Notes under the pieces: generated by a model
Seen by the model: only the letters and a program-made list of their open reading frames with translations
The model's database searches: none
What the model was told of the DNA's origin: nothing
Made by a program: the position numbers and the translations under genes
Assembly: GCA_030148805.1 (NCBI GenBank)
Contig: JASBSS010000036.1
Location: 121,144-185,143, forward strand
DNA from: Thiogranum sp.
Lineage (GTDB): Bacteria; Pseudomonadota; Gammaproteobacteria; DSM-19610
Direction of reading: 5' to 3'
DNA: 64,000 bases
Part shown: positions 27,185-35,757 of the stretch, piece after piece
How the letters are laid out: each line of letters opens with the position of its first letter
How positions within the stretch are numbered: the first letter of the stretch is position 1

Positions 27185-27212
27185 ATAATACCGGACCCGA
27201 TGAAAATGACAA
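27185..27212 (-). promoter_or_regulatory. Promoter of tRNA-Lys
   Basis: On the minus strand TTGTCA (27212-27207), 16-bp spacer, TATTAT (27190-27185), about 16 bp before the tRNA 5' end. A GC-rich discriminator (CGCCC) follows. Confidence 0.65.
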
Positions 27213-27218
27213 GCCTGG

Positions 27219-27245
27219 GCGTGCCGGCAGGGCCTGCCGGCACGC
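27219..27245. repeat. 13-bp-arm palindrome after the YedE gene
   Basis: GCGTGCCGGCAGG and CCTGCCGGCACGC are exact arms around one G. It sits 20 bp past the transporter stop. A GTTTT follows on the + side only, so it is a weak terminator or an mRNA-stabilising hairpin for the minus gene. Confidence 0.6.
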
Positions 27246-27265
27246 GTTTTCAAGGCATTATACGA

Positions 27266-28531
27266 TCAGACGGCTTCGAGCCGACGCAGTGATTTCGGCA
27301 ACAGCCGCATGTCGACCAGCGCGGTGATGAAAGCCGCGGCGAAACTGGCATCGGCCTCGTAGACCAGCTTGTAGTACTGCACTTTCATGGTCAGCGCGCT
27401 GCCAAGCACGATGCCGCCAAAGGCGATGAACGAACCCAGCGCCAGGGTGGAAATACCGGTGACCCCCTGCCCGATGGTGCAGCCCAACGCCAGGATGCCG
27501 CCGAACCCCATCAACGCGGCGCCGATCATGTGCTGCACGAAGTCCTTGAACGAGGCAAACCATTCGAAGCGGAAGCTGCGGCTCAACAACGACCACAACA
27601 TCGAGCCCAGGATGACGCCGAGCACCGCCACCACGCCGAAGGTCAGATAAGCCTTGTTGAAACCGGAGGCCGAGTATTCCACCATCTGGCCCATGGGATT
27701 GATGAAGGTATAGGATTGCGCGGCCAGCGGACGCGTGTCGGCCGGCTTGCCCTCGCGCGAGTCGGCGAGAAAATCCCAGTTCTGCGCGTACGACTGCAAG
27801 GTGTAGGTATCGCCGTCGGTGTTGATGATGACGTTGCTGGTGATGTACCAGGCCGCCAGCACCGCCAGGCCGACCGCCAGGCCGCCGAGAATGTTGTTGA
27901 AGCTGCGGCGGAAATCGCCCGAGCTGAACACCACCACCAGCAGCAGGGTGCCGAGGATACCGCCGATGATCATGCGCGCGGTCGCGGCGTGTTCGCTGCC
28001 GGCGACCAGCGTACCCAGATCCTGCGGCCCCTTCAGGCTCACCGCCAGCGGCCGCAGCCAGTCATAGAACAGCACGGTGAACAACGTCTTGTCGGAACCC
28101 GGGAAGGGGTTGACCATGAAATAGGCGATCACCGCGATCACGGCGAAAACGAAAATGGATTTGATGTTGCCGCCGCCGATACGGACCAGGCACTTGTTGC
28201 CGCAGCCGCTGGCCAGGGTCATGCCAATGCCGAACAGGATGCCGCCGAGCAGATTCTCGGCCCAGATGAACTGGGAGGCGCGGTAGGGGGGGAAGGCGCC
28301 GTCGGCGTCGACCATACCGAGCGCCTCGAGCAGCGTCACGCCCAGCAATGCCACCGCGATGGCCAGCAGCCAGGAGCGAAAGCGCCCGGTGTCCCCCATG
28401 TTGACCCAATCCGACACCGCGCCCATGGTGCAGAAATTGGTCTTGTTGACCACGGCACCCAGCAGCAGGGAAATGGCGAAAATGACCCAGAGAAAAAACG
28501 ACTGGGCGGAAATGAAGCTATCGAACGTCAT
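27266..28531 (-). CDS. YeeE/YedE-family thiosulfate or sulfur transporter
   Basis: The protein has 421 residues and about nine or ten membrane segments. Two repeats typical of TsuA/YeeE are present: GIGMTLASGCGNKCLVRIGGGN and LALGCTIGQGVTGISTLALG, along with FCTMGAVSDW, which contribute the Cys relay that lets thiosulfate pass. GAGGATAGATAG precedes the ATG at 28531. It is inserted between queC and tRNA-Lys and is probably an independent gene. In an organism with periplasmic Sox it could bring in thiosulfate or sulfane sulfur for the TusA pool. Confidence 0.88.
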   Translation of the reverse strand: MTFDSFISAQSFFLWVIFAISLLLGAVVNKTNFCTMGAVSDWVNMGDTGRFRSWLLAIAVALLGVTLLEALGMVDADGAFPPYRASQFIWAENLLGGILFGIGMTLASGCGNKCLVRIGGGNIKSIFVFAVIAVIAYFMVNPFPGSDKTLFTVLFYDWLRPLAVSLKGPQDLGTLVAGSEHAATARMIIGGILGTLLLVVVFSSGDFRRSFNNILGGLAVGLAVLAAWYITSNVIINTDGDTYTLQSYAQNWDFLADSREGKPADTRPLAAQSYTFINPMGQMVEYSASGFNKAYLTFGVVAVLGVILGSMLWSLLSRSFRFEWFASFKDFVQHMIGAALMGFGGILALGCTIGQGVTGISTLALGSFIAFGGIVLGSALTMKVQYYKLVYEADASFAAAFITALVDMRLLPKSLRRLEAV

Positions 28532-28580
28532 CTATCTATCCTCGGCAAACCTGCGTTTGCGACTTTGCTGTAAAACCAAA

Positions 28581-29291
28581 TTAGCTATGTCGGCAGCTCG
28601 CGTCCTGGCCGTAGTGGGTCGGATCGCTGATACCGGCCTCCCGGAAGCCGGCGGCGCGCAGGCGGCAGGAGTCGCAACGGCCGCAGGCGCGACCGGCCGC
28701 GTCGGCCGCATAGCAGGATACCGTCTGCGCATAATCGACACCTAGCTGCGTACCGGTGCGAATGATCTCGGCTTTGCTCATCTGGATGAGCGGCGCATGA
28801 ATCTGGAACTGGCCACCTTCCACACCCGCCCGGGTGGCTAGTTGACATAGACGCTGAAACGCTTCGATGTATTCCGGCCGACAGTCGGGATAGCCGGAGT
28901 AATCCACCGCGTTCACGCCGATGAACAGGTCCCAGGCGCCCAACACCTCCGCCCAGGCGAGCGCGAGCGACAGAAAAACGGTATTGCGTGCGGGCACATA
29001 GGTCACCGGAATGCCCTCCGAGGGCGTTTCCGGCACCGCCACTTCCGGATCGGTCAGGGCCGAGCCGGCAAAATTATCCGGATCCAGGGGCAGGATTTTA
29101 TGGCTGATGACGCCCAGCGCGGAGGCGACCCGACGGGCGGCGTCGAGCTCGGCACGGTGGCGCTGGCCGTAGTCCAGGCTGAGCGCATAACAGGCAAAAC
29201 CCTGCGCTCGGGCCAACGCCAGCGTGGTGGCCGAATCCAGCCCGCCGGAGAGCAGCACCACCGCGCGGCGTGCTTCAGCGCCCCGGCTCAT
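28581..29291 (-). CDS. queC: 7-cyano-7-deazaguanine synthase
   Basis: QueC turns 7-carboxy-7-deazaguanine into preQ0 with ATP and ammonia, on the route to queuosine in tRNA. The protein has 236 residues. The ATP pyrophosphatase loop is [15 protein letters not shown] near the start, and the zinc Cys cluster is [20 protein letters not shown] at the C-terminus. It overlaps queE by 17 bp and ends the Tol-Pal/que transcript. Confidence 0.96.
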   Translation of the reverse strand: MSRGAEARRAVVLLSGGLDSATTLALARAQGFACYALSLDYGQRHRAELDAARRVASALGVISHKILPLDPDNFAGSALTDPEVAVPETPSEGIPVTYVPARNTVFLSLALAWAEVLGAWDLFIGVNAVDYSGYPDCRPEYIEAFQRLCQLATRAGVEGGQFQIHAPLIQMSKAEIIRTGTQLGVDYAQTVSCYAADAAGRACGRCDSCRLRAAGFREAGISDPTHYGQDASCRHS

Positions 29292-29952
29292 CGCCCCAGA
29301 GAACTTTGTGCAACTGCAGCTGGAACCGCACTGCCAGGCGGTCGTCGAGAATCCACTGGGCCAGTTGGGCGGGGTCCTGCTGCCCCCAGGCCGGGGAGAA
29401 CAACAGCTCGCAGCGCCCCACCAGCCGCCGCTGCGCGATCTGCTCGCGCGCCCACTCGTAGTCGGTGCGATCGCAGATGACGAATTTCACCTGATCGCGC
29501 GGCGCCAGCGTATCCAGATTACGGTACAGGTTGCGCTCGACCTCGCCCGAGCCCGGCGTCTTGAGATCCAGCACCTTGAGCACGCGCGGGTCGACGCCGG
29601 CGGTATCCAGCGCGCCGCTGGTCTCCAGCGACACGCGGTAACCGGCGTCGCACAACTGGCGCAGGAAAAGCAGACAGGCGGGCTGGGCCAGCGGTTCGCC
29701 GCCGGTGACCGTCACCTGGCGCACCTGATAGGCCGCGACCCGCGCCAGCAGCGTCTCCAGCGAGTGCTTCTCCCCGCCCTGGAAGGCGTAGGCGGTATCG
29801 CAATACTGGCAGCGCAACGGACAGCCGGTGAGGCGCACGAACACCGTCGGCAACCCCACGCAAGTGGATTCCCCCTGCAGGGAGAGGAAAATCTCGCTGA
29901 CGCGCAGCCGCTCGACCAGCGGCGCCCGGGCAGGCTGTACACCTCGACTCAT
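29275..29952 (-). CDS. queE: 7-carboxy-7-deazaguanine synthase
   Basis: QueE is a radical SAM enzyme that contracts the ring of carboxytetrahydropterin. The protein has 225 residues. The cluster motif is [16 protein letters not shown], the usual CxxxCxx[12 protein letters not shown] binds substrate, and TGGEPLAQP is the SAM glycine-rich motif. It lies 63 bp after cpoB, as in many Gammaproteobacteria, and overlaps queC. Confidence 0.96.
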   Translation of the reverse strand: MSRGVQPARAPLVERLRVSEIFLSLQGESTCVGLPTVFVRLTGCPLRCQYCDTAYAFQGGEKHSLETLLARVAAYQVRQVTVTGGEPLAQPACLLFLRQLCDAGYRVSLETSGALDTAGVDPRVLKVLDLKTPGSGEVERNLYRNLDTLAPRDQVKFVICDRTDYEWAREQIAQRRLVGRCELLFSPAWGQQDPAQLAQWILDDRLAVRFQLQLHKVLWGDEPGR

Positions 29953-30015
29953 GGCGCCATTTTACCACCGCCCGGCGCCGGAAACGCCGCCAGGCGTTGC
30001 GATCCTGGGGTTTTT

Positions 30016-30810
30016 CTAACGGCCCTCCTGCTTCAGCCGATCGAGCCGCTCCTGTGCCAGCCGGGCACTGGTGGTGCCCGGGTATTGTTGCACCACCTCG
30101 CTGAGCTGGCTGCGCGCCTTGGCCCAGTCCTTCTGCTCGTAATAGATGTACCCGAGCTTCAGGCGCGCATCGGCGACCTTGGGACTGTCCGGATAGGCAT
30201 CGACCACCTTGGCGAACTCGGTCAGCGCCTGCGGGAACTTGCGCGTGACGTAGTACACCTCGCCCAGCCAGTACTGCGCGTTGTCGGCATAGCTGCTGCC
30301 GGCATATTGCTTGAGGAAGGCCTGAAAGGCGCCCGCGGCGTCGTCGTAGCGCCCCTGCTTGAGCAGCTCCAAGGCCTGATCGTAGGCCTTGCGCTGTTCC
30401 GCCGGATCGAGCGCGGGCGCGGCGGCGGCCGGCGCCTGGGCACCCGCCGGCGGCGGCGCGCCGCCCGCTGCGCCACCCGGGCCCGCCAGCGTCGGCGCCC
30501 CCGCCGTCGGCGCCGCCACCCCGCCGGCTTCCAGGCGATTCAGCCGCCGGTCGATATCCAGGTAGAGATCCCGCTGGCGCTTCTGCAGATTCTCCAGCGT
30601 GTGGTTGGCCACTTCCACGTCACCGCGCAGCTGCTGCACCTGGCGTTGCAGCTCGGTCAGCTGGTTGAACATGTCGACCAGCCCGCGGCTGTCGAGCTTG
30701 CGTTCCAGCTGCACGATGCGCGCCTCCAGTTCCGCCTTGCTGGCGGCCGGCGCGTTGCCGGCCAGCGCCAGCAGCAGCAGCGCCAGCGCCGTGCGGCTAG
30801 TGGCCGGCAT
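30016..30810 (-). CDS. cpoB: Cell division coordinator CpoB (YbgF)
   Basis: CpoB links septal peptidoglycan synthesis with Tol-driven outer-membrane constriction. The protein has 264 residues: a signal peptide (TALALLLLALAGNAPAAS), a trimerising coiled coil near residues 26-95, a Pro/Ala/Gly linker (about 96-135), and a TPR domain with QALELLKQGRYDDAAGAFQAF and DNAQYWLGEVYY. Its start overlaps the end of pal by 14 bp. Confidence 0.95.
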   Translation of the reverse strand: MPATSRTALALLLLALAGNAPAASKAELEARIVQLERKLDSRGLVDMFNQLTELQRQVQQLRGDVEVANHTLENLQKRQRDLYLDIDRRLNRLEAGGVAAPTAGAPTLAGPGGAAGGAPPPAGAQAPAAAAPALDPAEQRKAYDQALELLKQGRYDDAAGAFQAFLKQYAGSSYADNAQYWLGEVYYVTRKFPQALTEFAKVVDAYPDSPKVADARLKLGYIYYEQKDWAKARSQLSEVVQQYPGTTSARLAQERLDRLKQEGR

Positions 30811-31336
30811 AGACCAGTTCCACCCGCCGGTTCATGCTCCAGGCCGACTCGTCGTGGCCGTCGACGGCCGGTTTTTCCTCGCCATAGCTGACCACGGTGA
30901 TCTGGTTGGGCGAAACGCCCTGGAATTCGAGCATACGGCGGATCGCCTGGGCGCGCCGGTCACCCAGGCCGATGTTGTATTCGCGCGAACCGCGTTCATC
31001 CGTATGCCCCTCCAGCGTCACCTTGACGGTGGGATTGGCCGCGAGGAAGGCCGCGTGCGCCTCGATCAGCGGCCGGTCCTGCTCGGCCACTTCGCTGCTG
31101 TCGAAAGCGAAATAAATCACCCGCTGCGCCAGCGGACTGTTGGGGTCGCTCAGCGACTCGATGGTCAGGTTGCCATAGCCATCGACACCGCTGGTGGTGG
31201 CATCGGTGGTCGCCGCGGCACCGTCGCCAGCGCGATCCTCCACCGCCACGCCCTCGCCCTTGCTGCCACCGGTCGAGCTACAGCCGGCCAGCCACACCAC
31301 CGCCAGCACCATGATCAGTTTAAGCACCACTTTCAT
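30797..31336 (-). CDS. pal: Peptidoglycan-associated lipoprotein
   Basis: Pal anchors the outer membrane to peptidoglycan and binds TolB. The protein has 179 residues. The lipoprotein signal MKVVLKLIMVLAVVWLAGC puts the lipid Cys at 19. The OmpA-like domain includes VIYFAFDSSEV, LEGHTDERGSREYN and GLGDRRAQA, with the peptidoglycan-binding Asp and Arg present. It follows tolB by 54 bp. Confidence 0.97.
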   Translation of the reverse strand: MKVVLKLIMVLAVVWLAGCSSTGGSKGEGVAVEDRAGDGAAATTDATTSGVDGYGNLTIESLSDPNSPLAQRVIYFAFDSSEVAEQDRPLIEAHAAFLAANPTVKVTLEGHTDERGSREYNIGLGDRRAQAIRRMLEFQGVSPNQITVVSYGEEKPAVDGHDESAWSMNRRVELVYAGH

Positions 31337-31390
31337 TTTTCTACTCCTTGATTTGCAGAATCACTTTAACGAAGTCAAGCACGGTCGGGA

Positions 31391-32686
31391 CTACTTGCGC
31401 TGTTCGAACGGCGACCAGACCGGCTCCCGAACATTGCCCTGCTGCAGACTGAAACGTTGCCGAAAACGGCCGTCGCTGGAGACGGCGGCGAGCACGCCAC
31501 GGCGTCCGGACTCAGTCGCATAGATAATCATGCTGCCATTGGGCGCGAAACTGGGCGATTCGTCCAGGCTGCCATCGCTCAGCACGCGCAGCAAGCCACT
31601 GTCGAGGTCCTGAGTGGCAATTCTATATTTCCCGTTCTCGCCGTGCACCAGCGCCAGAGTTTTGCCGTCGGGCGAGAAATCGGCGCTGGCGTTGTAGTTG
31701 CCCTCGAAGGTGAGGCGCTCGGCGCGACCGCCCTGCGCCGGGATGCGATACAGTTGCGGGCTGCCGCCGCGATCGGAGGTGAACACGATACTGCGCCCGT
31801 CGGGCGACCACACCGGCTCGGTGTCGATCGACGGGCCGTTGGTCAGGCGCTTGAGCGAGCGGTCGCTCAGACGCATGCTGTAGATCTCCGGGTTGCCGTC
31901 GCGGGAAAGCGTCACCGCCAGATAACGGCCGTCGGGCGACCAGGCCGGGGCGCCGTTGATGCCGGCGAACGCGGCCAGCTCCTCGCGCTTGCCGGTGGCG
32001 ATATCCTGGATGAAGACGCCGGCGCGCTTCTTCTCGAACGACACATAGGCCAACCTGGCCCCGTCGGGCGACCAGGCGGGCGACATCAGCGGCTGCGGCG
32101 AACTGAGCAGGGTCCGCGGGTTGTAGCCGTCACTGTCGGCGAGTTGCAGCTCATAGGTTTTCTTGCCGTTGGCGCTCTCGGATATCACATAGGCGATGCG
32201 GGTGGCGAAAGCGCCGGGCTGGCCCGTGAGCGCCTCGTAGATCAGGTCGCTGACCCGGTGGGCGATGTAACGCAGCCCGTCGGCCGGCGCCGGCAGGCTG
32301 TAGCCGGTGATCTGGCGGCCGCGATAGACGTCGAACAAGCGGAACTGCACCCGATACTGCCCGCCGCCGACCGGCTCGACCTTGCCGATCACCAGATTGT
32401 CCACCCCCAGGGTCCGCCAGTCCTGGAACCGCACCTGACTGCTTTCCACCGGCCGACCCACCAGATTCTGCACCGGCACCGGCGCGAAGCGGCCGCTGCG
32501 CGCCAGGTCGGCGGCGACAATGGCCGAGACATCCTCCGGCGGCACACCGCCGGCGGTCCCGAAGGGCACCACCGCCACCGGCACCGCGCCGTCCATTCCC
32601 TGGGTGATTTCAATGGTCAACTCGGCGCGCGCCAGCCAGGGCAGGCAGACCAACAGGGTGAGCAAACTCAGCGTAATTTTCTTCAT
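31391..32686 (-). CDS. tolB: Tol-Pal periplasmic protein TolB
   Basis: TolB is the periplasmic hub contacting Pal, TolA and OmpA-like proteins. The protein has 431 residues. A Sec signal (ITLSLLTLLVCLPWLARA) is followed by the N-terminal D1 domain and a six-bladed propeller built from SPDG repeats, for example AWSPDGARLAYVSFE and WSPDGRYLAVTLS. Its ATG overlaps the tolA stop by 4 bp (ATGA). Confidence 0.97.
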   Translation of the reverse strand: MKKITLSLLTLLVCLPWLARAELTIEITQGMDGAVPVAVVPFGTAGGVPPEDVSAIVAADLARSGRFAPVPVQNLVGRPVESSQVRFQDWRTLGVDNLVIGKVEPVGGGQYRVQFRLFDVYRGRQITGYSLPAPADGLRYIAHRVSDLIYEALTGQPGAFATRIAYVISESANGKKTYELQLADSDGYNPRTLLSSPQPLMSPAWSPDGARLAYVSFEKKRAGVFIQDIATGKREELAAFAGINGAPAWSPDGRYLAVTLSRDGNPEIYSMRLSDRSLKRLTNGPSIDTEPVWSPDGRSIVFTSDRGGSPQLYRIPAQGGRAERLTFEGNYNASADFSPDGKTLALVHGENGKYRIATQDLDSGLLRVLSDGSLDESPSFAPNGSMIIYATESGRRGVLAAVSSDGRFRQRFSLQQGNVREPVWSPFEQRK

Positions 32687-33687
32687 AAGGATCCAGGCTT
32701 GAATTCAAATCTGATGGAACGGAACCGCTGCATCACCTCGGCGTCCGGCGGTACCGGCAACGGCGAGGCCTTGAATACAGCCGCTTCCACGGAACGGTCA
32801 AACGCAGCGTCGCCGCTGCTGCGCACAATCTGCGCGTCGATCACTTCGCCGCTGGGGATCAGACGAACCTGCACGGTACACGACAGGGCGCTGCTGGAAC
32901 CCGGCGGCTGGATCCAGTTGCGCTCGACCTTCTCCTTAATGTAGGCGACATATTCATTGATCATACTCTGCATCGCGCTCTGGCGCTGCGAGGCCAGCCG
33001 CGCCTGCTCGGCCGCCAGCCGGGCCTGCATTTCCGCCTCGGCCGCCTTGCGCGCCTCGGCCTCGGCCTTGCGGCGGGCCTCCTCCTGGCGTTTTTTCTCG
33101 GCCTCGGCCTGGCGCCGCGCCTCTTCCTCCTGGCGCTTTTTCTCGGCTTCGGCCTGGCGTCGTGCCTCTTCCTGACGCTGCTTCTCCGCTTCGGCCTTAC
33201 GCCGCTCTTCCTCCTGGCGCTGCTTCTCGGCCTCGGCCTGGCGCCGCGCCTCTTCCTGCCGCTGCTTCTCGGCTTCGGCCTGGCGCCGCGCCTCTTCCTC
33301 CTGGCGCTGCTGCTCGGCGGCCGCCGCCTGACGCTTGGCCTCCTGCTCGGCCTGCTGGCGGCGCTTTTCCTCCTGGCGCTTCAGCTCGGCGACCCGGGCT
33401 TCCTCCTGCTTGCGTTTCTGCTCCGCCGCGCGCGCGGCCTGTTCGGCGCGCTGAAGCTTGTCCTGGGCTTCGCGCTGCTTCTTCTCCTCCAGCTGTTTCT
33501 GCCGTCGCACTTCGGCATCCAGCTTGCCGGCGTCGATGACCACCGCCTGCACCGGCGCCGGATTGCGCGCAGCGCTGGGTTTCACCGACGGCGCCCAGTC
33601 GAGGCTGAACATGAGCACGCCGAGCAACAGCAGGTGCACCAGCACGGCATACACAAAGGCGCGGGGTCGGTCTCGCAGCACTCCCAT
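32683..33687 (-). CDS. tolA: Tol-Pal protein TolA
   Basis: TolA spans the periplasm and is energised by TolQR. The protein has 334 residues: one TM helix (AFVYAVLVHLLLLGVLMFSL) near residues 10-30, a long charged helix (about 60-235) made of repeated QRQEEARRQAEAEK-like units, and a TonB-like C-terminal domain with SSALSCTVQVRLIPSGEV. The C-terminal domain binds TolB and colicin-like proteins in model species. The repeats are coding and not a separate DNA element. Confidence 0.95.
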   Translation of the reverse strand: MGVLRDRPRAFVYAVLVHLLLLGVLMFSLDWAPSVKPSAARNPAPVQAVVIDAGKLDAEVRRQKQLEEKKQREAQDKLQRAEQAARAAEQKRKQEEARVAELKRQEEKRRQQAEQEAKRQAAAAEQQRQEEEARRQAEAEKQRQEEARRQAEAEKQRQEEERRKAEAEKQRQEEARRQAEAEKKRQEEEARRQAEAEKKRQEEARRKAEAEARKAAEAEMQARLAAEQARLASQRQSAMQSMINEYVAYIKEKVERNWIQPPGSSSALSCTVQVRLIPSGEVIDAQIVRSSGDAAFDRSVEAAVFKASPLPVPPDAEVMQRFRSIRFEFKPGSL

Positions 33688-33700
33688 CGGGCTAACGGAA

Positions 33701-34126
33701 CTATCCGCCCTCCGGCTCGGTGACCAGTCCGACCTTGGGCGCGCCGGCCTGTTGCAGCAGCGCCATGGCGGCGACCACGCGCCCGTAGCTCACCCCGGCG
33801 TCACCGCGCACCATCACCGGCGTTTTCGGACGCTGGCGCAAGACCGCGGCGGCGCGCGTGACCAGCGTTTCGGCGTCTATCGGCGTGGCCGGATCGCCGC
33901 CGACATTGAGGAAGTAACGTCCCTCGGCGTCGACGCTCAACACCAGCGGGTCCTGCTGCTGCTCGTCGAGCGGCTCGGCCGAGGCCTGCGGCAGTTCCAC
34001 GTCCACGCCCTGGTTCAACAACGGCGCGGTGATCATGAAGATCACCAGCATCACCAACATGACGTCGATGTACGGCACCACGTTGATTTCCGCCATGGGT
34101 TTTTTCTTGCTGCGCTGTCTGGCCAC
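33701..34126 (-). CDS. tolR: Tol-Pal protein TolR
   Basis: TolR is the stator subunit that, with TolQ, uses the proton gradient. The protein has 141 residues: one TM helix near 20-42 with the essential Asp in VVPYIDVMLVMLVIF, then a periplasmic ExbD-type domain (VDVELPQA, YFLNVGGDP). It lies 28 bp after tolQ and 13 bp before tolA. Confidence 0.96.
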   Translation of the reverse strand: MARQRSKKKPMAEINVVPYIDVMLVMLVIFMITAPLLNQGVDVELPQASAEPLDEQQQDPLVLSVDAEGRYFLNVGGDPATPIDAETLVTRAAAVLRQRPKTPVMVRGDAGVSYGRVVAAMALLQQAGAPKVGLVTEPEGG

Positions 34127-34154
34127 GTCGCTTTCCCGTTATCCCTCGGCGCGC

Positions 34155-34829
34155 TCAGTCATGCGCCTGGCGGTGGAGGATGCTGGAGAACTCCTCCAGA
34201 AAGTTGTCATAGCGCGTTTCCAGGCGTTCGACATCGTTGGAGTAGCGGTTGTAGGCGATGACCGCGGGGATCGCGGCGAACAAACCCATCGCCGTGGCGA
34301 TCAAGGCTTCGGCGATACCGGGGGCGACCATCGCCAAGGTGGCCTGATGCACATTTCCCAGCCCGCGAAACGCGTTCATGATACCCCACACGGTACCGAA
34401 CAGGCCCACGTAGGGGCTGGTCGAACCGACCGTGGCGAGAAAGGCGAGATGGGTTTCGAGCTCGTCCATTTCCCGCGACAGGGCGACCCGCATGGACCGC
34501 TGGGCACCTTCCACCACCGCCATGGGGTCGCTGTTGCTGCGCTGGCGCAGGCGCGTGAACTCGGTGAAGCCGGACACAAAGATATTGGCCAGTCCGGTCA
34601 GCTCGCTGGCCCGCGGCGAGAGCTGCTTGTACAGGGTCGCCAGGTCGCCGCCGGACCAGAAGCGGTCCTCGAACTGCTCGGCTTCATCGCGCGCCTCGCT
34701 CAGCGTACCGCGTTTGCGAAAGATCATGGTCCATGAAAGCACCGATACGCTCAGCAACAGCAGCATCACCAACTGCACCACCACGCTGGCATTGGTGATC
34801 AGGCTAAAAAAAGACAAATCAGTGTGCAT
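34155..34829 (-). CDS. tolQ: Tol-Pal protein TolQ
   Basis: TolQ forms the pentameric channel around TolR. The protein has 224 residues with three TM helices: one near 15-37 (VVVQLVMLLLLSVSVLSW) and a pair in the second half, including the conserved VGSTSPYVGLFGTVWGIMNAF and APGIAEALIATAMGLFAAIPAV. It overlaps ybgC by 11 bp. Confidence 0.97.
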   Translation of the reverse strand: MHTDLSFFSLITNASVVVQLVMLLLLSVSVLSWTMIFRKRGTLSEARDEAEQFEDRFWSGGDLATLYKQLSPRASELTGLANIFVSGFTEFTRLRQRSNSDPMAVVEGAQRSMRVALSREMDELETHLAFLATVGSTSPYVGLFGTVWGIMNAFRGLGNVHQATLAMVAPGIAEALIATAMGLFAAIPAVIAYNRYSNDVERLETRYDNFLEEFSSILHRQAHD

Positions 34830-35229
34830 CTAACAGCTCCGAGCGGATGGTTTCCGGGATAGGGGTCGGTTTGAAAGTCGTCGCGTCGACGCAGGCGATA
34901 CGCACCGTTCCCCGGCACAAGGCGCGGGTTTCGCCGCTGCGACAGATGGTTTGATCGAAACTGAGGCTGGCGCGCCCGGCGGCGCTCACCGCCGCGGTGA
35001 CCTCGAGCGCATCGTTGAACCTGGCCGGTGAGCGGAAATCCACTTGCAGCGAATGTACCGTAAACAAAATGCCCAGATCCCGGCGTAACTGCCCTTGATC
35101 GAATCCCAGCGCACGCAGGTATTCCGTCCTGGCGCGCTCCATGAACCTCAGATAATTGGCGTAATATACAACGCCGCCGCAGTCCGTGTCTTCGTAATAG
35201 ACACGCACCGGCCAACAAAATTGTGTCAA
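34819..35229 (-). CDS. ybgC: Acyl-CoA thioester hydrolase YbgC
   Basis: YbgC is a hot-dog-fold thioesterase that heads the tol operon; in E. coli it acts on short acyl-CoA or acyl-ACP and associates with phospholipid enzymes. The protein has 136 residues. The catalytic region is VYYEDTDCGGVVYYANYL with the active Asp, followed by RARTEYLRALG. It is the first gene of ybgC-tolQRAB-pal-cpoB-queEC. The promoter must lie in 35230-35334, after the terminator of the putative small RNA. Confidence 0.95.
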   Translation of the reverse strand: MTQFCWPVRVYYEDTDCGGVVYYANYLRFMERARTEYLRALGFDQGQLRRDLGILFTVHSLQVDFRSPARFNDALEVTAAVSAAGRASLSFDQTICRSGETRALCRGTVRIACVDATTFKPTPIPETIRSELLDAH

Positions 35230-35334
35230 CTGCGCCCCCGGTTGCGATCGTGATCTGGAACCGATAACTCACCCTGGACAAGCTTACCGGCGCCGCTGCG
35301 CCATTGCACCCCGCGCAGTCCCCTCGGCGGCGAC

Positions 35335-35361
35335 AAAAAAACGCGACCAGGGCGGTCGCGT
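35335..35361 (-). terminator. Orphan intrinsic terminator upstream of ybgC
   Basis: In minus sense ACGCGACC-GCCCT-GGTCGCGT is followed by a run of U (seven with the last stem T). It is about 450 bp past glrR and 105 bp before ybgC, so it must serve a transcript that starts in the interval or reads through from glrR. Confidence 0.92.
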
Positions 35362-35627
35362 AATGCCCCCGTTCGAGGGGGACAAACCTCAATCTGGAGC
35401 CAAATCAGGATCGCCTGTAGGACAATGCCTGGTCGACGCGCTGCGTCCTGGAGCCGGGCGTCTCTGTAGCGCGCCATGACTCGCGGCGCGAACGTTCCAG
35501 CGCCAGGGCCTTCCCAGGGACGCGGGTCAGCGCAGCAAGCCACTAAGATTCCGCCCCCTGGGGACGAGGCTTCGCGAGCAGCTGCTCGCCGGGGCGAGAC
35601 GCGCTCGGGCGAAACCCAACGCCCGAC
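35335..35627 (-). ncRNA. Candidate sigma-54-dependent small RNA, about 290 nt
   Basis: The boundaries are inferred from the sigma-54 promoter (start near 35627, 12 nt past the GC box) and the terminator. The stretch has many potential stems: GGGCG...CGCCC near the 5' end, the exact palindrome GCGAGCAGCTGCTCGC, GACGC-AGC-GCGTC, and CCCCC-TCGAAC-GGGGG just before the terminator. It does not carry the conserved cores of RNase P RNA, tmRNA or SRP RNA. In E. coli the GlrK-GlrR pair drives the small RNA GlmY from a sigma-54 promoter next to glrK; this locus has the same logic at the other end of the operon. Sequence homology to GlmY is not claimed. Confidence 0.55.
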
Positions 35628-35637
35628 CCAGACCGCC

Positions 35638-35653
35638 AGCAAGGCGCATGCCA
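35638..35653 (-). promoter_or_regulatory. Sigma-54 promoter
   Basis: TGGCATGCGCCTTGCT on the minus strand matches the consensus TGGCACG-N4-TTGCW at every defined base except one; GG at -24 and GC at -12 are spaced exactly 10 bp apart. Confidence 0.75.
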
Positions 35654-35739
35654 GCCACGCGAAACGACCACCCGCAAAGGCCGGCGGTTGCAGTAGGCTG
35701 ACGAAAAGCGGGCTGGCGTCGTACGGAAAACGGGAAAAC

Positions 35740-35757
35740 TGTCGCGCCTTGACGACA
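35740..35757. promoter_or_regulatory. GlrR-type activator site TGTC-N10-GACA
   Basis: TGTCGCGCCTTGACGACA is a perfect match to the inverted motif bound by GlrR (QseF) at enterobacterial glmY/glmZ. It lies 87 bp upstream of the sigma-54 promoter, where an enhancer site belongs, and 55 bp after the glrR stop. I found one exact copy; enterobacterial promoters carry several. Confidence 0.7.

Noticed and set aside
32985..33460. DNA repeat array
   Set aside because: The repetitive bases encode the charged helical domain of TolA and vary at synonymous sites.
35335..35627. RNase P RNA, tmRNA or SRP RNA as identity of the structured transcript
   Set aside because: None of the conserved cores (for example GAGGAAAGTCC of RNase P RNA) is present.
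35226..35642. 138-codon minus-strand open frame between glrR and ybgC
   Set aside because: It overlaps the sigma-54 promoter, passes through a strong terminator and has no recognisable domain; a non-coding reading explains the interval better, though a short peptide is not excluded.
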